This document shows positions 52,398-61,523 of a stretch of DNA of 64,000 nucleotides, piece after piece. This stretch comes from Streptomyces sp. 150FB. Its GTDB lineage: Bacteria > Actinomycetota > Actinomycetes > Streptomycetales > Streptomycetaceae. The stretch is taken from assembly GCF_000818195.1 (NCBI RefSeq), contig NZ_JTHL01000001.1, positions 3,929,021-3,993,020 of the forward strand, given 5' to 3'. Each line of letters opens with the position of its first letter. The stretch's first letter is position 1. The notes below the pieces were generated by a model, which saw only the letters and a program-made list of their open reading frames with translations, was not told where the DNA came from and searched no databases. Position numbers and translations under genes: made by a program.

Positions 52398-53494
52398 GAA
52401 TTCCTTCCCTCCTGGATCTTGAGATCGAGCAGCACGCCGTCCTCGATCTTCCATTCTACGGAAGCCACGTCATCACCGGGATACCTGGCGCCGGAAAGAC
52501 CGTGATGGCCGTCTACCGCGCGTGGGCGCTGGCAACCGCTGGGCGAGATGTCGTGCTCTTCACGCGCTCCAATCTGCTCCATCAGTACCTGGCCCAAATG
52601 GCACCGAGCCTCACGAATACTCTCAACGTCACCACCTACCATCGATGGATCAGAAATTTCTGGCGCGGGCGCTTCAAAACCGATCCCCCACAGACCGACC
52701 AGGATGGTTGGAGATACGACTGGATCGAGATGCAGCGGGACTGCATCCTGCAGGAGGTCAGGTCGACCGCGCATCTGGTGATCGACGAGGGACAGAATCT
52801 GCCTGTCGCCTTCTATCAGTTGTGCCGCATTCTCGGTGTCGGCATCACCGTCTTTGCAGACGGGAACCAGCGGATCGATGACGAAGAGAGCACCGTGGCC
52901 GAAATATGCCGCTTCCTCGGCACACAGGCCGATCCGCTGGTGCTGGGCGACAACCACCGGAACAGTCGAGAGATCGCCAGGCTGGCAGCCCAGTTCCGTC
53001 ACGAAGCTCGGGACGAGATGCCCATACCGATACGCGTCGGACGTACCCCCACTGTCCTGAAAGTGCCCTCCTTGACGTATCTCCTCGCCGGGGTTGCCCA
53101 ATACTTCAACGCGCATCCGAAGCGGAGCATCGGAATTATCTGTAGATCGACGCATGCACTGCGGGACGTCCAGAGCGAACTCAGGCATCTAGGACTTGCA
53201 AAGCACACCCAGGCCTATGTGCACGGCGATCGAGACCGGGACACCGTCGACTTCTCAACGCGCCCCATCCGGATCGTGAGCACGGCCAGCATGAAGGGCC
53301 TGGAGTTCGACAGCGTCTTCGTTCCGGACCTGGACGCGTACGCAGAGGACCCGACCCGCGCTGACGCGCGCCTTAACTTCTTCGTGCTGTGTACTCGCGC
53401 CCGCGAGGATCTCCACTTCGCTCACCGGGGCCCCCAAGAGCCCGCCATCCTGTCTGGCATTCCGGAATCCTTGTTGGCCCGACACAGTGGTTGA
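52394..53494 (+). CDS. SF1 (UvrD/DUF2075-like) helicase or ATPase
   Basis: A 366-residue compact SF1 ATPase: Walker A VITGIPGAGKTVMAVYRAW near residue 29, Walker B HLVIDEGQNLP near 130 (DEGQ in place of DEAQ), LGDNHRNSREI, VSTASMKGLEFDSVFVPDLDAY near 296 and FFVLCTRAREDLHFA near 330. It lacks the NERD domain of the helicase that opens the operon, so the operon carries SF1 ATPases at both ends of drmA-drmB. ATG 52394 overlaps the drmB stop. Role unknown; it may remodel DNA bound by DrmAB. Confidence 0.83.
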   Translation: MRIPSLLDLEIEQHAVLDLPFYGSHVITGIPGAGKTVMAVYRAWALATAGRDVVLFTRSNLLHQYLAQMAPSLTNTLNVTTYHRWIRNFWRGRFKTDPPQTDQDGWRYDWIEMQRDCILQEVRSTAHLVIDEGQNLPVAFYQLCRILGVGITVFADGNQRIDDEESTVAEICRFLGTQADPLVLGDNHRNSREIARLAAQFRHEARDEMPIPIRVGRTPTVLKVPSLTYLLAGVAQYFNAHPKRSIGIICRSTHALRDVQSELRHLGLAKHTQAYVHGDRDRDTVDFSTRPIRIVSTASMKGLEFDSVFVPDLDAYAEDPTRADARLNFFVLCTRAREDLHFAHRGPQEPAILSGIPESLLARHSG

Positions 53495-53922
53495 CCCTGC
53501 AGCACAGTCATCTCCATCCCGGGTCAGGAGCAGACGTGTGCCTGAACACCGGGCTGGGGGTTCGTAGACTCCGCACTTCACACTCTCGCTGCACAATTCC
53601 AGCAGCCCCGAGGGCGAAGCCCGTTGACGAGCACACGGTTCCTCGGCCGGGGCACCGATCAGCAGTGACACGACGATGCGGGCCCGCATGGATGCCCCCT
53701 CCACCATCTGGAGTACCGGCTCCGACCTGAGGCGAACGTCAGCGCCTGGACGGATGCCCGGGCAGTGGGCACGGAGCGCAATTCGACGACAGACCGTCCC
53801 CGCCGACAGTCCGCATCGAGAGGATCCGAACGTGCCGCAACCGTGCCAGATCCGGGGGGGGTGCCTCTATGTCTTTCGTCAAGGCGCCTCTGTTGGGTTT
53901 GGGGTGGTTCGGGGTTGTTGGG
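53495..53922. other. Intergenic stretch between module B and the IS110 element
   Basis: No supportable gene. It must hold the right end of defence module B and one end of the IS110-type element, probably within 53860-53922, where the sequence turns T/G-rich, but no inverted or direct repeat is evident. Confidence 0.4.
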
Positions 53923-55140
53923 TTATGCGGCGAGTTCGACGTCTTTCGGTGTCCGGGATTCATAGAAGGTGCCGTCGCGGAGCATGGCGAATAGGACGCT
54001 GATGCGTTGGCGGGCGAGTCTGAGGAGGGCCTGGGTGTGGGTTTTGCCGCGTGCCCGTTGCTTGTCGTAGTAGGTGCGGGAGGCGGGGTCGGCGTTCATG
54101 CAGGCGAAGGCGGACAGGAACATCGCGCGTTTGAGCTGCCGGTTGCCGCCTCGGGGTGCGTGTTCGCCGTGGATCGAGGTCCCGGACTGCTTCGTGGTCG
54201 GGGCGAGTCCGGCGTAGGAGGCGAGGTGGGCGGCGGTGGGGAAGCTGGTGCCGTCGCCGACGGTGACCAGGAGGACGGCGGCGGTCCTGACGCCGACGCC
54301 GGGCATCGACGTCAGGACCGGGGAAAGAGGGTGAGCCTCCAGCAGGGCGTTGATCTGGGCTTCCATCGCCCGGCGCTGGGTGTGGACGGCGGCCAGGGAG
54401 GCGGCCAGAGAGGGGATGACGATGTCGAGGGTGCCGGTGCCGGGGACGATGACGGTCTGTTCATCGAGAGCGTCGAAGACATCGTCGATCAACCGGTGGG
54501 CCATGCGGGGGGCCTTCGGACGGATCAGCTCCACGAGCCTGCGGCGGCCGGCCTTGCGCAGGGCGGACGGGGAGCCGTGACGCTCCAGGAGCCAGGTGAC
54601 GGCCTGGTGGTCCAGGCGGGGGCCCAGGACGCGTTCCAGGCTGGGGTGGAACTGGGTGAGCAGGCCGCGTATCCGGTTGGACGTGCGGGTGGCTTCGGCC
54701 GCGAGGTCCTGGTCGAAGCCGACAAGGACCGTGAGTTCGGCGGTGATCTCGTCAGTGAGTTCCAGCGAGCGCAGGGTGTGCGGCATGGTGCGGGCGGCGT
54801 CCGCGATCACGGCGGCGTCCTTCGCGTCGGTCTTGGCCTCGCCGGGGTAGAGGTCGGCGATCCGCCGCATCGCCAGCCCTGGAAGGTAGGCGACCTCGCA
54901 GCCCGCGTCCCGGGCGACCGTGAGCGGCAGGGCGCCGATCGAGGCCGGCTGGTCCACGATCAGCAGTACGGTGCCGAACTTGGCGGCCAGCTTGTCGAAG
55001 ACGGCCCGCAGCTTGGGTTCGCTGTTGGGCAGCAGCTTGTCGAAGACCTTCTTGCCGGCCGGGGTGAGTCCGTGGCCGTGATGGGCGGTCTTGCCGACGT
55101 CCAGGCCGAGGAACACGCCAACGTCGCCGGTGTCGAACAT
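53923..55140 (-). mobile_element. IS110-family transposase
   Basis: A 405-residue IS110-type recombinase. The N-terminal RuvC-like DEDD domain shows GVFLGLDVGKTAHHGHGL, IVDQPASIGALPL and KTDAKDAAVIADAART. The C-terminal Tnp_20 domain shows LTSMPGVGVRTAAVLLVTVGDGTSFPTAAHLASYAGLAPTTKQSGTS and RGGNRQLKRAMFLSAFACM, which carries the catalytic Ser region. It looks full length and intact. The ATG at 55140 (MFDTGDVGVFLGL) is preferred over an upstream in-frame codon. Recently studied members use a bridge RNA from a non-coding end; the non-coding stretch upstream (55141-55500) is where I would look for it. Confidence 0.9.
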
Positions 55141-55513
55141 CGTGCTTTCAACTCCTCTGGTGCGGCCGGCCTTGGCATCGGTGTCGTTCTCGCGCATCCA
55201 CGTTATGCAGACCTGCCGCCCGCGAACTGCCCGGCATTGCACCGGACCGGACGGTGGCCGGACCTCTCATCAGCGTCTCCGACGGCACCTCCCGCGCCCG
55301 GTGACACCACCCCCCAGGTCATGCCTTCGACAGGGGGACACAGTCATGCCGGGCCCGGAGGCCAGCGGCCCTCTTGCAGGACCACGGAGAACATAACGGG
55401 GAACCGGGCGCAGCTCCAGCGACAGGCAGGAGCAGCCAACAGCGTCCGTAGGAGTCAGTATCCCGCAGGTCAGACCTCAACTCGCCTCGCCTCACGCTCC
55501 CAAAGCGGTGGCG
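55141..55513. other. Non-coding flank upstream of the IS110 transposase
   Basis: About 370 bases without a gene on either strand that I can support. Candidate IS end and bridge-RNA locus by analogy with characterised IS110 elements; no structure was computed. Confidence 0.35.
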
Positions 55514-55541
55514 GTCATCATCGTCGACCGACGATGATGAC
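55514..55541. repeat. Perfect 13-bp inverted repeat
   Basis: Arms at 55514-55526 and 55529-55541 (GTCATCATCGTCG and its complement) with two bases between. It overlaps the start of the small broken gene, so it may be an operator or an element end. Confidence 0.55.
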
Positions 55542-55818
55542 GACAGGTAAACAGCTTCCGCGAGGTTGGATTCTGGAGGAGATCCGCACCGTCTTCGGCG
55601 ACCGAGAGGCCACCCCACTCGACACCGACCGTGTCGCGACGGGTTGGCCGGGACAAGACGAACGGCTCCACCCGGATCTCGTCTTGGGGTTCCACGAACT
55701 CTGCACATTAAAGACCTTCAACGACGACCTCTGGTACCTGGGCGCCGTGAACGATGAGGTCAGCATTACCTGCTGAAGCATCTACGACAATCTCTACGAG
55801 ACACTTCGCGGCCTGTAG
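55534..55818 (+). pseudogene. Small hypothetical gene with an in-frame TGA
   Basis: A frame from ATG 55534 encodes 80 residues of convincing protein (GWILEEIRTVFGDREATPLD... FHELCTLKTFNDDLWYLGAVNDEVSITC) and stops at TGA 55774. The same frame continues with SIYDNLYETLRGL and ends at TAG 55818. A Trp-to-stop change is the simple reading. Family unknown. Confidence 0.45.
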
Positions 55819-56354
55819 GACGACATGTCACTGTCGGTGCCTGTCACTATGGTCCGTGTCGAACTCCTGCACCGCACCGTGCTGTTGACCAACGAGCTCT
55901 GCAGTGTGTTGATGCGCGGTGGCTTCACCAGGCAGCGCTCCACCGTGCTTTTCGGCAGCCTTCACCAGTCCCGCCCGAGCTTTCTACGTGCCGGCGTCCT
56001 TCCCCGCGATCGGATCTTCGCCGTCCGGGCGTTTGCGTGACTCGCTCTACGTGGTCTGCACAGTGAAGGTCCAAGGCGTCATCGACTGCTCCGACGCCGG
56101 CACCGAGATGGCCGATGAGGACTACCCCGAAACTCACTCACCGGCGCCCACTGAAGAGCGGTTGCCTCTCTGAGGCGTTCTCGGTTCACCCGGCACCCCG
56201 ATCCGGTTTCTCACCGCTGCCTGCCGCGGCGAACGACAGCTCAAGTACGTTGCAGAGGGCTGGCTCCTGCGGGCGTTCAGGGTGCGAGGGGGCTGTCCCC
56301 CTGGTTTCGGTTTCGCCGGTAGCCTGGGCGGAAACTCGTCCCGGAGGTGGTCTT
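55819..56354. other. Gene debris before the SMI1-like gene
   Basis: A plus-strand frame ending at 56173 has a protein-like tail (DSLYVVCTVKVQGVIDCSDA) but no credible start. Its preceding part reads better in another frame. I take it as the remains of a gene. The segment nearest 56354 would hold the next gene's promoter. Confidence 0.35.
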
Positions 56355-56924
56355 TTGACCGGGGTTTCTGAGCTTCTTCTGCGCGTTCGTCATCGGGCCG
56401 AGCAGCAGGTGGCGAGCCTGCCGGTGTGCCTCAGTGGGCGGGAGGTCGGGGAGGCTGAGCGTGCCCTTGGGTTCGTTCTGCCGCCTGTGCTCGGGGGGTT
56501 GTACCGGTCTGTTGCCAATGGCGGGTTCGGGCCCGAGTACTGTCTGCTGCCGTTGATCGGCGGCGGGCGGTCCGCTGTCGGGGAGTACGAGGCTCTCCGT
56601 GCGGGTCCTTCCGCGTGCTGGCCTCGCGGGGTCCTGCCGATCCTCGACTGGGGTTGTGGCATGTACGCCGCCGTCGACTGTCTCGTTCCCGGCGCGCCCG
56701 TCCTTCTCTTCGAGCCCGACGCCGTGGGTGACGACTGGGCCGACGCCTGGTTCAAGGACTCGCCGACCCTTGCCCGGTGGCTGCTGTCCTGGCTGGACGG
56801 GACCGGCTGGTGGGAGGAGGACGACGTGACCGACGAGGAGGCCGCCTACCTCGGGCCCTGGCCCGACGCCGGCCAGCGTCTTCTCGGGTTCGGGGGCATC
56901 TCCCCGTCGTCCGGCCGCTGTTGA
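56355..56924 (+). CDS. SMI1/KNR4-like protein
   Basis: A 189-residue protein from TTG 56355, which has GGAGGTGG upstream. The pattern VGEAERALGFVLPPVLGGLYRSVANGGFGPEYCLLPLIGGG, then VLPILDWGCGMYAAVDCL and WWEEDD, is that of SMI1/KNR4 (SUKH) proteins, in which LGxxLPPxxxxLYxxxNGG is diagnostic. SUKH proteins often serve as immunity proteins against secreted toxins, and in Streptomyces many stand alone. No toxin gene is next to it. Confidence 0.75.
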   Translation: MTGVSELLLRVRHRAEQQVASLPVCLSGREVGEAERALGFVLPPVLGGLYRSVANGGFGPEYCLLPLIGGGRSAVGEYEALRAGPSACWPRGVLPILDWGCGMYAAVDCLVPGAPVLLFEPDAVGDDWADAWFKDSPTLARWLLSWLDGTGWWEEDDVTDEEAAYLGPWPDAGQRLLGFGGISPSSGRC

Positions 56925-56974
56925 TCCTCACCTGCCCGTGCCGCCGCGGAATGTGCCCGGGGCCCGGCCCGCCC

Positions 56975-57628
56975 TCAGGAGCGGGGCTTTGCCTTGACCG
57001 GGCTCAGCGGGAGGGGAGTTGCGAGGGCCTGGGTCGCTCCCGCTTCTGCCTCGCGTTCCTTTTCGTCGTTCTTGTCGGAGACCTTCAGGCCGTTCCCCAT
57101 GTCGGTGCCCGGCACCGATCCCTTCGCCTGCTGGCCGACGTGGATCAGCTCGTGCAGCAGCGTCTTCTTGTTCGAGACATCTCCTACGATCTTCCTGCCC
57201 GTCGTGAAAGCGATCGCGCCCAGATCCCGCGCCACCTCCAGGTCCTTCGTGCGGTCGAGGATCTCGACGGACCGGTAGCTGCCCTCGGGGACCTTCAGCC
57301 TGCCTTCCGCTTCCCGCTGGACCGGCTCGGGGAGCGGGCGGCCGCGGGATCCGAGGATCTTGCCCACGGCTTCGCGCTGGATGCTGGCGGCGGGGTCCTC
57401 ACCGTGGCCGCAGCCGGCGTTGTGCTGGTGTGCTTCCCGCTGGAGTACGCGGACCACCGCCGCGTTGCCGATGCTCCGCTGGAGCGCGTGGATCGCGGCC
57501 GGCGTGGTGCCGACCCTGCCGAACGGTGCGGGGCTCGGGGCCGGCGAAGGCGTACGGGAGGCCGTACGGGACGCGGAACGGCGCGGCTTCGCCTCGTCTG
57601 TTGCCTTGCCCTGGTCCTGCGCGCGCAT
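56975..57628 (-). CDS. DUF4157 protein, eCIS-associated
   Basis: A 217-residue protein. It has a zincin-like HELIH motif in KKTLLHELIHVGQQAKGSV (residues about 155-173), the DUF4157 pattern, and an IHALQRSIGNAAVVRVLQ segment near residue 45, which is frequent in eCIS-linked DUF4157 proteins. The C-terminus is KNDEKEREAEAGATQALA. The HExxH site makes a metallopeptidase activity possible, and such proteins can be eCIS cargo or assembly factors. ATG 57628 is chosen; the frame stays open upstream through a hydrophobic stretch that overlaps the divergent promoter region. Confidence 0.8.
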   Translation of the reverse strand: MRAQDQGKATDEAKPRRSASRTASRTPSPAPSPAPFGRVGTTPAAIHALQRSIGNAAVVRVLQREAHQHNAGCGHGEDPAASIQREAVGKILGSRGRPLPEPVQREAEGRLKVPEGSYRSVEILDRTKDLEVARDLGAIAFTTGRKIVGDVSNKKTLLHELIHVGQQAKGSVPGTDMGNGLKVSDKNDEKEREAEAGATQALATPLPLSPVKAKPRS

Positions 57629-57830
57629 ACGACGAGCCTTTCCGAGGAACACGAGGGAGGTGAGGAACACCAAGGGTCCCCACCATACGTACGCGATCAA
57701 CAGGCCCCGGCGGAAGGGGAACAAGGGCACCGCCGCCGCCCGCTGAGGGCAGCCGCGCGCGTCTGTTGGGACACTGACTATGTCCCCCTGCCTGCTGACC
57801 AAACACGTATTCTGCCGGTATTTTCGTACG

Positions 57831-59228
57831 GTGAGCCTATGGACTTCCCTTGAGCCGGCGTCAACCACCGTAGACGCGGGCAGTGCAGCCACCGTGCGAC
57901 TACGGCTTCGCAACACCGGCGACGTGGTTGACGAGTACCGCTTCGTCCCCGTCGGTGAGATCGCGCCCTACGTCACTGTGGAGCCGCAGACCCTCAGGCT
58001 CTACCCGGGAACCACCGGAACCGTCCAACTCACCTTCGCGCCGCCGCGTACCCCGGACGCCACCGCCGGGCCCAACCCGTACGCCGTGCAGATCATCCCG
58101 ACGGAGCACCCCGAGGCGACCACGGTCCCCGAGGGCAACCTCACCATCACGCCGTTCACCGAGATACGGGCCGAACTCGTCCCGCACACCGTCAAGGGCC
58201 GCTTCCGGGGACGGCCCAAGCTCGCCATCGACAACGTCGGCAACACCACGCTCACCGCCTCGATCACGGGCAACGACAACGGCGACGAACTCTCGTACGA
58301 CGTCCACCCCGCCAACGTCCAGATCGAGCCCGGGCGCGCCGCGTTCGTCAACGCGACGCTCAGGCCACGCCAGCTCATCTGGTTCGGGCACAAGCAGCAG
58401 CGGCCCTACCGCCTGGCCGTACGCCGTTCCGGCACCACGCCGCTCGACATCGACGGCACGTACATCCAGCGCGGATTCCTCCCCCGCTGGCTCGCCACGC
58501 TGCTCAGCCTGCTGCTCATGCTCGCCCTCATCTTCCTTGCCCTCTGGTTCACCAAGGCGGCCGCTGTCACCAGCCAGGCCACCCCGCAGGCCTCGCAGCC
58601 CGTCGTCACCACCCTCCCCTCGCCGCCCGCTCAGCCGTCCGCGACGCCGAGCGAGACGCCGTCCCCGTCACCGACCGAGACGCAGGCCGAGGCCGGAGGC
58701 GGTGGAGGAGCACCGTCCAAGCCGAAGGCGAAGCCCAAGCCGGACACCGCTTCGGTCGCCGTCACCAAGCTGAACGACAAGGATCCGGGCAGGCACGTCT
58801 GTTACCGGGCCTACGTGGCCGACATCGGCTGGCAGCATTCGGTGTGCGACGGCGACATAGCCGGCACGCAGAACGAGGGCCGCGCCATCGAGGCCATCAA
58901 CATCGCCGTGTCCGGCAGCAGGGCCACATCGGCCAACGCGTTCATCGAGGGCGTCGGTTTCCCGGGTCCCTGGAAGGCCGCCAAGGAGAAGGCCGACATG
59001 ACCGTCGGAAAGCCCGGTTCGGGGCAGCAGTTGGACCAGCTCGTGATGAGCCTCAGTGACGGTGTCATCTGCGGCAACGCGTTCATCGAGAAGGACCAAT
59101 GGCTGGGTAAGCAGTGTGACCACCCGGGGGGCTCGGGCAAGTGGATCAGCGTCGGAGTCACGGGCAAGACACTCCACCTCGAAGCCTTCCAGCTCAAGAT
59201 GGACAACATGGACGGCGTGGACAACTAG
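57831..59228 (+). CDS. COG1470-like membrane protein of the eCIS locus
   Basis: A 465-residue protein from GTG 57831. Residues 1-210 are two Ig-like beta-sandwich segments (LEPASTTVDAGSAATVRLRLRNTGDVVDEY, then AELVPHTVKGRFRGRPKLAIDN) of the kind annotated COG1470 hydrolytic proteins. One membrane span lies near 223-245 (LATLLSLLLMLALIFLALWF), then a Pro/Ser/Thr/Ala linker. A C-terminal domain with HVCYRAYVADIGWQHSVCDGD follows and repeats IEAINIAVSG-type motifs found in hydrophobic W (clostripain-associated) lectin-like domains. It is divergent from the DUF4157 gene. Probably membrane-anchored; its exact role in the eCIS is unknown. Confidence 0.75.
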   Translation: MSLWTSLEPASTTVDAGSAATVRLRLRNTGDVVDEYRFVPVGEIAPYVTVEPQTLRLYPGTTGTVQLTFAPPRTPDATAGPNPYAVQIIPTEHPEATTVPEGNLTITPFTEIRAELVPHTVKGRFRGRPKLAIDNVGNTTLTASITGNDNGDELSYDVHPANVQIEPGRAAFVNATLRPRQLIWFGHKQQRPYRLAVRRSGTTPLDIDGTYIQRGFLPRWLATLLSLLLMLALIFLALWFTKAAAVTSQATPQASQPVVTTLPSPPAQPSATPSETPSPSPTETQAEAGGGGGAPSKPKAKPKPDTASVAVTKLNDKDPGRHVCYRAYVADIGWQHSVCDGDIAGTQNEGRAIEAINIAVSGSRATSANAFIEGVGFPGPWKAAKEKADMTVGKPGSGQQLDQLVMSLSDGVICGNAFIEKDQWLGKQCDHPGGSGKWISVGVTGKTLHLEAFQLKMDNMDGVDN

Positions 59229-59278
59229 GCGCTGTACGGCGGCTGGTGCCCGGGGACCGAACCCGGGTGACCAGCCGT

Positions 59279-59306
59279 CGGTCACCAACCGCCGGTCACC
59301 AACCGC
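59279..59306. repeat. Two tandem 14-bp repeats in the convergent gap
   Basis: CGGTCACCAACCGC is repeated head to tail in the gap between the COG1470-like gene and the AAA+ gene. Small inverted elements nearby may act as a terminator. Confidence 0.4.
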
Positions 59307-59324
59307 CGGGCAGCAACGCCCGGT

Positions 59325-61523
59325 TCACCAGCCGCCGTCGTCCAGCACCAGCCGCCCGGCCTTGCGGTACTCGCGCTGCGCGCCCGCCAGCAGGTCCGCC
59401 GTCGTGACCGGGTCGCCCCGGCCGGCGGCTGCGTAGGCCGCCGTGACCACGGCGCTGCGGATGGAGCCTCCGGCCAGTTCGAACTCCTGGGCGCACGGGC
59501 CCGGGTCGATGTCCGGCGCGCAGGGCACCGAGGCCAGGCTGTGCCGCCACAGCGCCAGGCGCTGGGCCGGGTCGGGGAACGGGAAGTCGACCACCAGGTC
59601 CAGCCGTCGGGTGAACGCGTCGTCGATGTTGGACCGCAGGTTGGTCGTCAGCAGGGCGATGCCGTCGAAGGACTCCAGCCGCTGGAGCAGGTACGCGCTC
59701 TCCAGGTTGGCGTAGCGGTCGTGTGAGTCCTTGACCTCCGAGCGCCTGCCGAAGACGGCATCGGCCTCGTCGAAGAGCAGCACGGCGTCGGTACGGTCGG
59801 CCTCGGTGAAGATCCGTTCCAGGTTCTTCTCGGTCTCGCCGACGTACTTGTCGACGATCGAGGAGAGCTGTACGACATAGAGATCCAGGCCGAGTTCGGC
59901 GGCGACCACCTCGGCCGAGAGCGTCTTGCCGGTGCCGGACTCGCCCGCGAAGAGCGCCATGACACCCCGCCCCCGGCCGCCGCCGGCGCTCAACCGCCAG
60001 TCGCCGAGCACCTGGTCGCGGTGCCTGGCCCGCAGGGCGAGTTCGTGGAGGTGGGTCAGGGGCTTCTCGGGCAGGACAAGATCGTCCCAGGTCACGGCCG
60101 GGCTGATGCGGCGGGCGTGCTGTTCGAGGCCGGACGCCGACTGCTGCCGGGCGGCGAGCCGCAGATGCGCACCGGAGAGCGGGCTGCCCTCGAACGCCGC
60201 CAACTCCCGTGCGGCGCGGGCCGCGCGCCGGATCCGGTCGCCGCCGAGCCGGTACGGCGCCACCACCGGCGCCAGGTCGAACCCGGGCTCCCCGGCCGCC
60301 TCCCCGATGGCTGCCGACCAGGCGTCGAGGTCGCCCGAGCGCTGCCGGGGCGCGTCGAGTACGAGTGGTTCGCGGTGACGGTCGCACCAGTCCGGGTCGT
60401 ACGGGCGGGAGCCCACCAGCAGTACGGGTACGTCAGCCACCGCCAGCGCGCGCACCAGGGGCCCGGGGCGTTCCGGCAGGGGGGTCACCACGATGGCACA
60501 GCCGCGCAGCCGCGCCTCACGGAGCAGTTCGGGGATCGGGTCGTGGTCGCGCTCGCCGCTCCCCGTATCGCCGCCGGCCTGCTCGCCGTTGCCCGAATCA
60601 CCGGCGAGCACGGGCCTGTTGGGGGTGGCGGGGGTGAAGTGCAGCGCCTCCAGGCCGGCCGCTTCGAGGGCGGCGGCGGCGCACGCGAGCCCGTCGCCGT
60701 CGCGGAGTTGGCGCAGGTAGACCGTGAGCGGACCGGCCGCCAGGCGCTTCGCCAGCCGCTGTGTCAGCGTGTCGAACTGCACCTGGGTCCCGAGCGGCGG
60801 AAGCGGACCGGCGTAGCCGTCGAGTACGGAGTCCTGCGTGTCGTCGCCGAGCAGATGGGACACGACCCGGTCGGGGACGCTCAACGAACGGCTGAGGAAG
60901 GGCCGTTCGGATTCCTCCACGCGGATCAGGCCCAGCGCGGGGAGCGCCGCCGACGGATGGAAACAGGCCCGTGCCTCGGTCGAGTACGCGGGCAGGCCGC
61001 AGAGTTCGAGGGCGAGGCCGACGGTCGCGCGGCGGCGGCTGACGTCGTCGTTGAGGTAGCCGTACAGCGGCTCGAAGGTGCGGTCGAGGTCGGGAGCGAG
61101 CGCGAGCAGCAGGACGTCGACGTCGAGAGCGGTGAGGCCGAGCCGGACGGCGAGCGCGTACAGCCGGTCGCTGCCGTCATCCGCCGGGCCGTCGCCCGCC
61201 GAGACGTCGCCCGCCGAGACGTCGCCCGCCGAGACGTCGCCCGCCACGAAGTCATCCGCCGGGCCGTCGCCCTCAGCGAAGTCCCCCGCCGGGAAGTCCC
61301 CCGCCGGGACCGCGTCGTCCGCCGCCGGGACCGCCTCGTCCTCCGCCCCCGCCTCGTCGTCCGCAGGACGCAGCGCGTACCGCACCGCCTCCTCGGACAG
61401 GTACAGGCCGCGCAGCGGGTCGGCGGCCGTCGGGTCGTCGGCGCTGCGCCGCTCCACCAACTCCGCGACCCTGTCGCGCAGTTGGGCGAGCCGTCCGAGC
61501 AGCGCCCAGGCGGACGTACTCAC
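59325..61523 (-). CDS. AAA+ ATPase of the eCIS
   Basis: A 732-residue protein with a C-terminal AAA+ domain: Walker A MALFAGESGTGKTLSAEVVA, Walker B AVLLFDEADAVFG, sensor IALLTTNLRSNIDDAFTRR with the arginine finger region. The N-terminal 450 residues include the winged ATP-binding-associated region common to eCIS ATPases and a short acidic low-complexity insert (AGDVSAGDVSAGDVSAGDG) near residue 100 made by a tandem DNA repeat. eCIS ATPases are thought to disassemble or remodel the sheath, or load cargo. It overlaps the DUF4255 gene by four bases. Confidence 0.85.
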   Translation of the reverse strand: MSTSAWALLGRLAQLRDRVAELVERRSADDPTAADPLRGLYLSEEAVRYALRPADDEAGAEDEAVPAADDAVPAGDFPAGDFAEGDGPADDFVAGDVSAGDVSAGDVSAGDGPADDGSDRLYALAVRLGLTALDVDVLLLALAPDLDRTFEPLYGYLNDDVSRRRATVGLALELCGLPAYSTEARACFHPSAALPALGLIRVEESERPFLSRSLSVPDRVVSHLLGDDTQDSVLDGYAGPLPPLGTQVQFDTLTQRLAKRLAAGPLTVYLRQLRDGDGLACAAAALEAAGLEALHFTPATPNRPVLAGDSGNGEQAGGDTGSGERDHDPIPELLREARLRGCAIVVTPLPERPGPLVRALAVADVPVLLVGSRPYDPDWCDRHREPLVLDAPRQRSGDLDAWSAAIGEAAGEPGFDLAPVVAPYRLGGDRIRRAARAARELAAFEGSPLSGAHLRLAARQQSASGLEQHARRISPAVTWDDLVLPEKPLTHLHELALRARHRDQVLGDWRLSAGGGRGRGVMALFAGESGTGKTLSAEVVAAELGLDLYVVQLSSIVDKYVGETEKNLERIFTEADRTDAVLLFDEADAVFGRRSEVKDSHDRYANLESAYLLQRLESFDGIALLTTNLRSNIDDAFTRRLDLVVDFPFPDPAQRLALWRHSLASVPCAPDIDPGPCAQEFELAGGSIRSAVVTAAYAAAGRGDPVTTADLLAGAQREYRKAGRLVLDDGGW
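61201..61245. repeat. 15-bp tandem repeat within the AAA+ gene
   Basis: Three perfect copies of GAGACGTCGCCCGCC (61201-61215, 61216-61230, 61231-61245), with degenerate units on both sides. The unit keeps the frame and encodes the AGDVS pentapeptide. Confidence 0.8.

Noticed and set aside
54007..55776. 589-codon plus-strand frame over the IS110 transposase
   Set aside because: Mostly antisense to the transposase, Gly/Ala-rich and motif-free. Only its last 80 codons, after 55534, look like protein, and those are reported as a separate broken gene.
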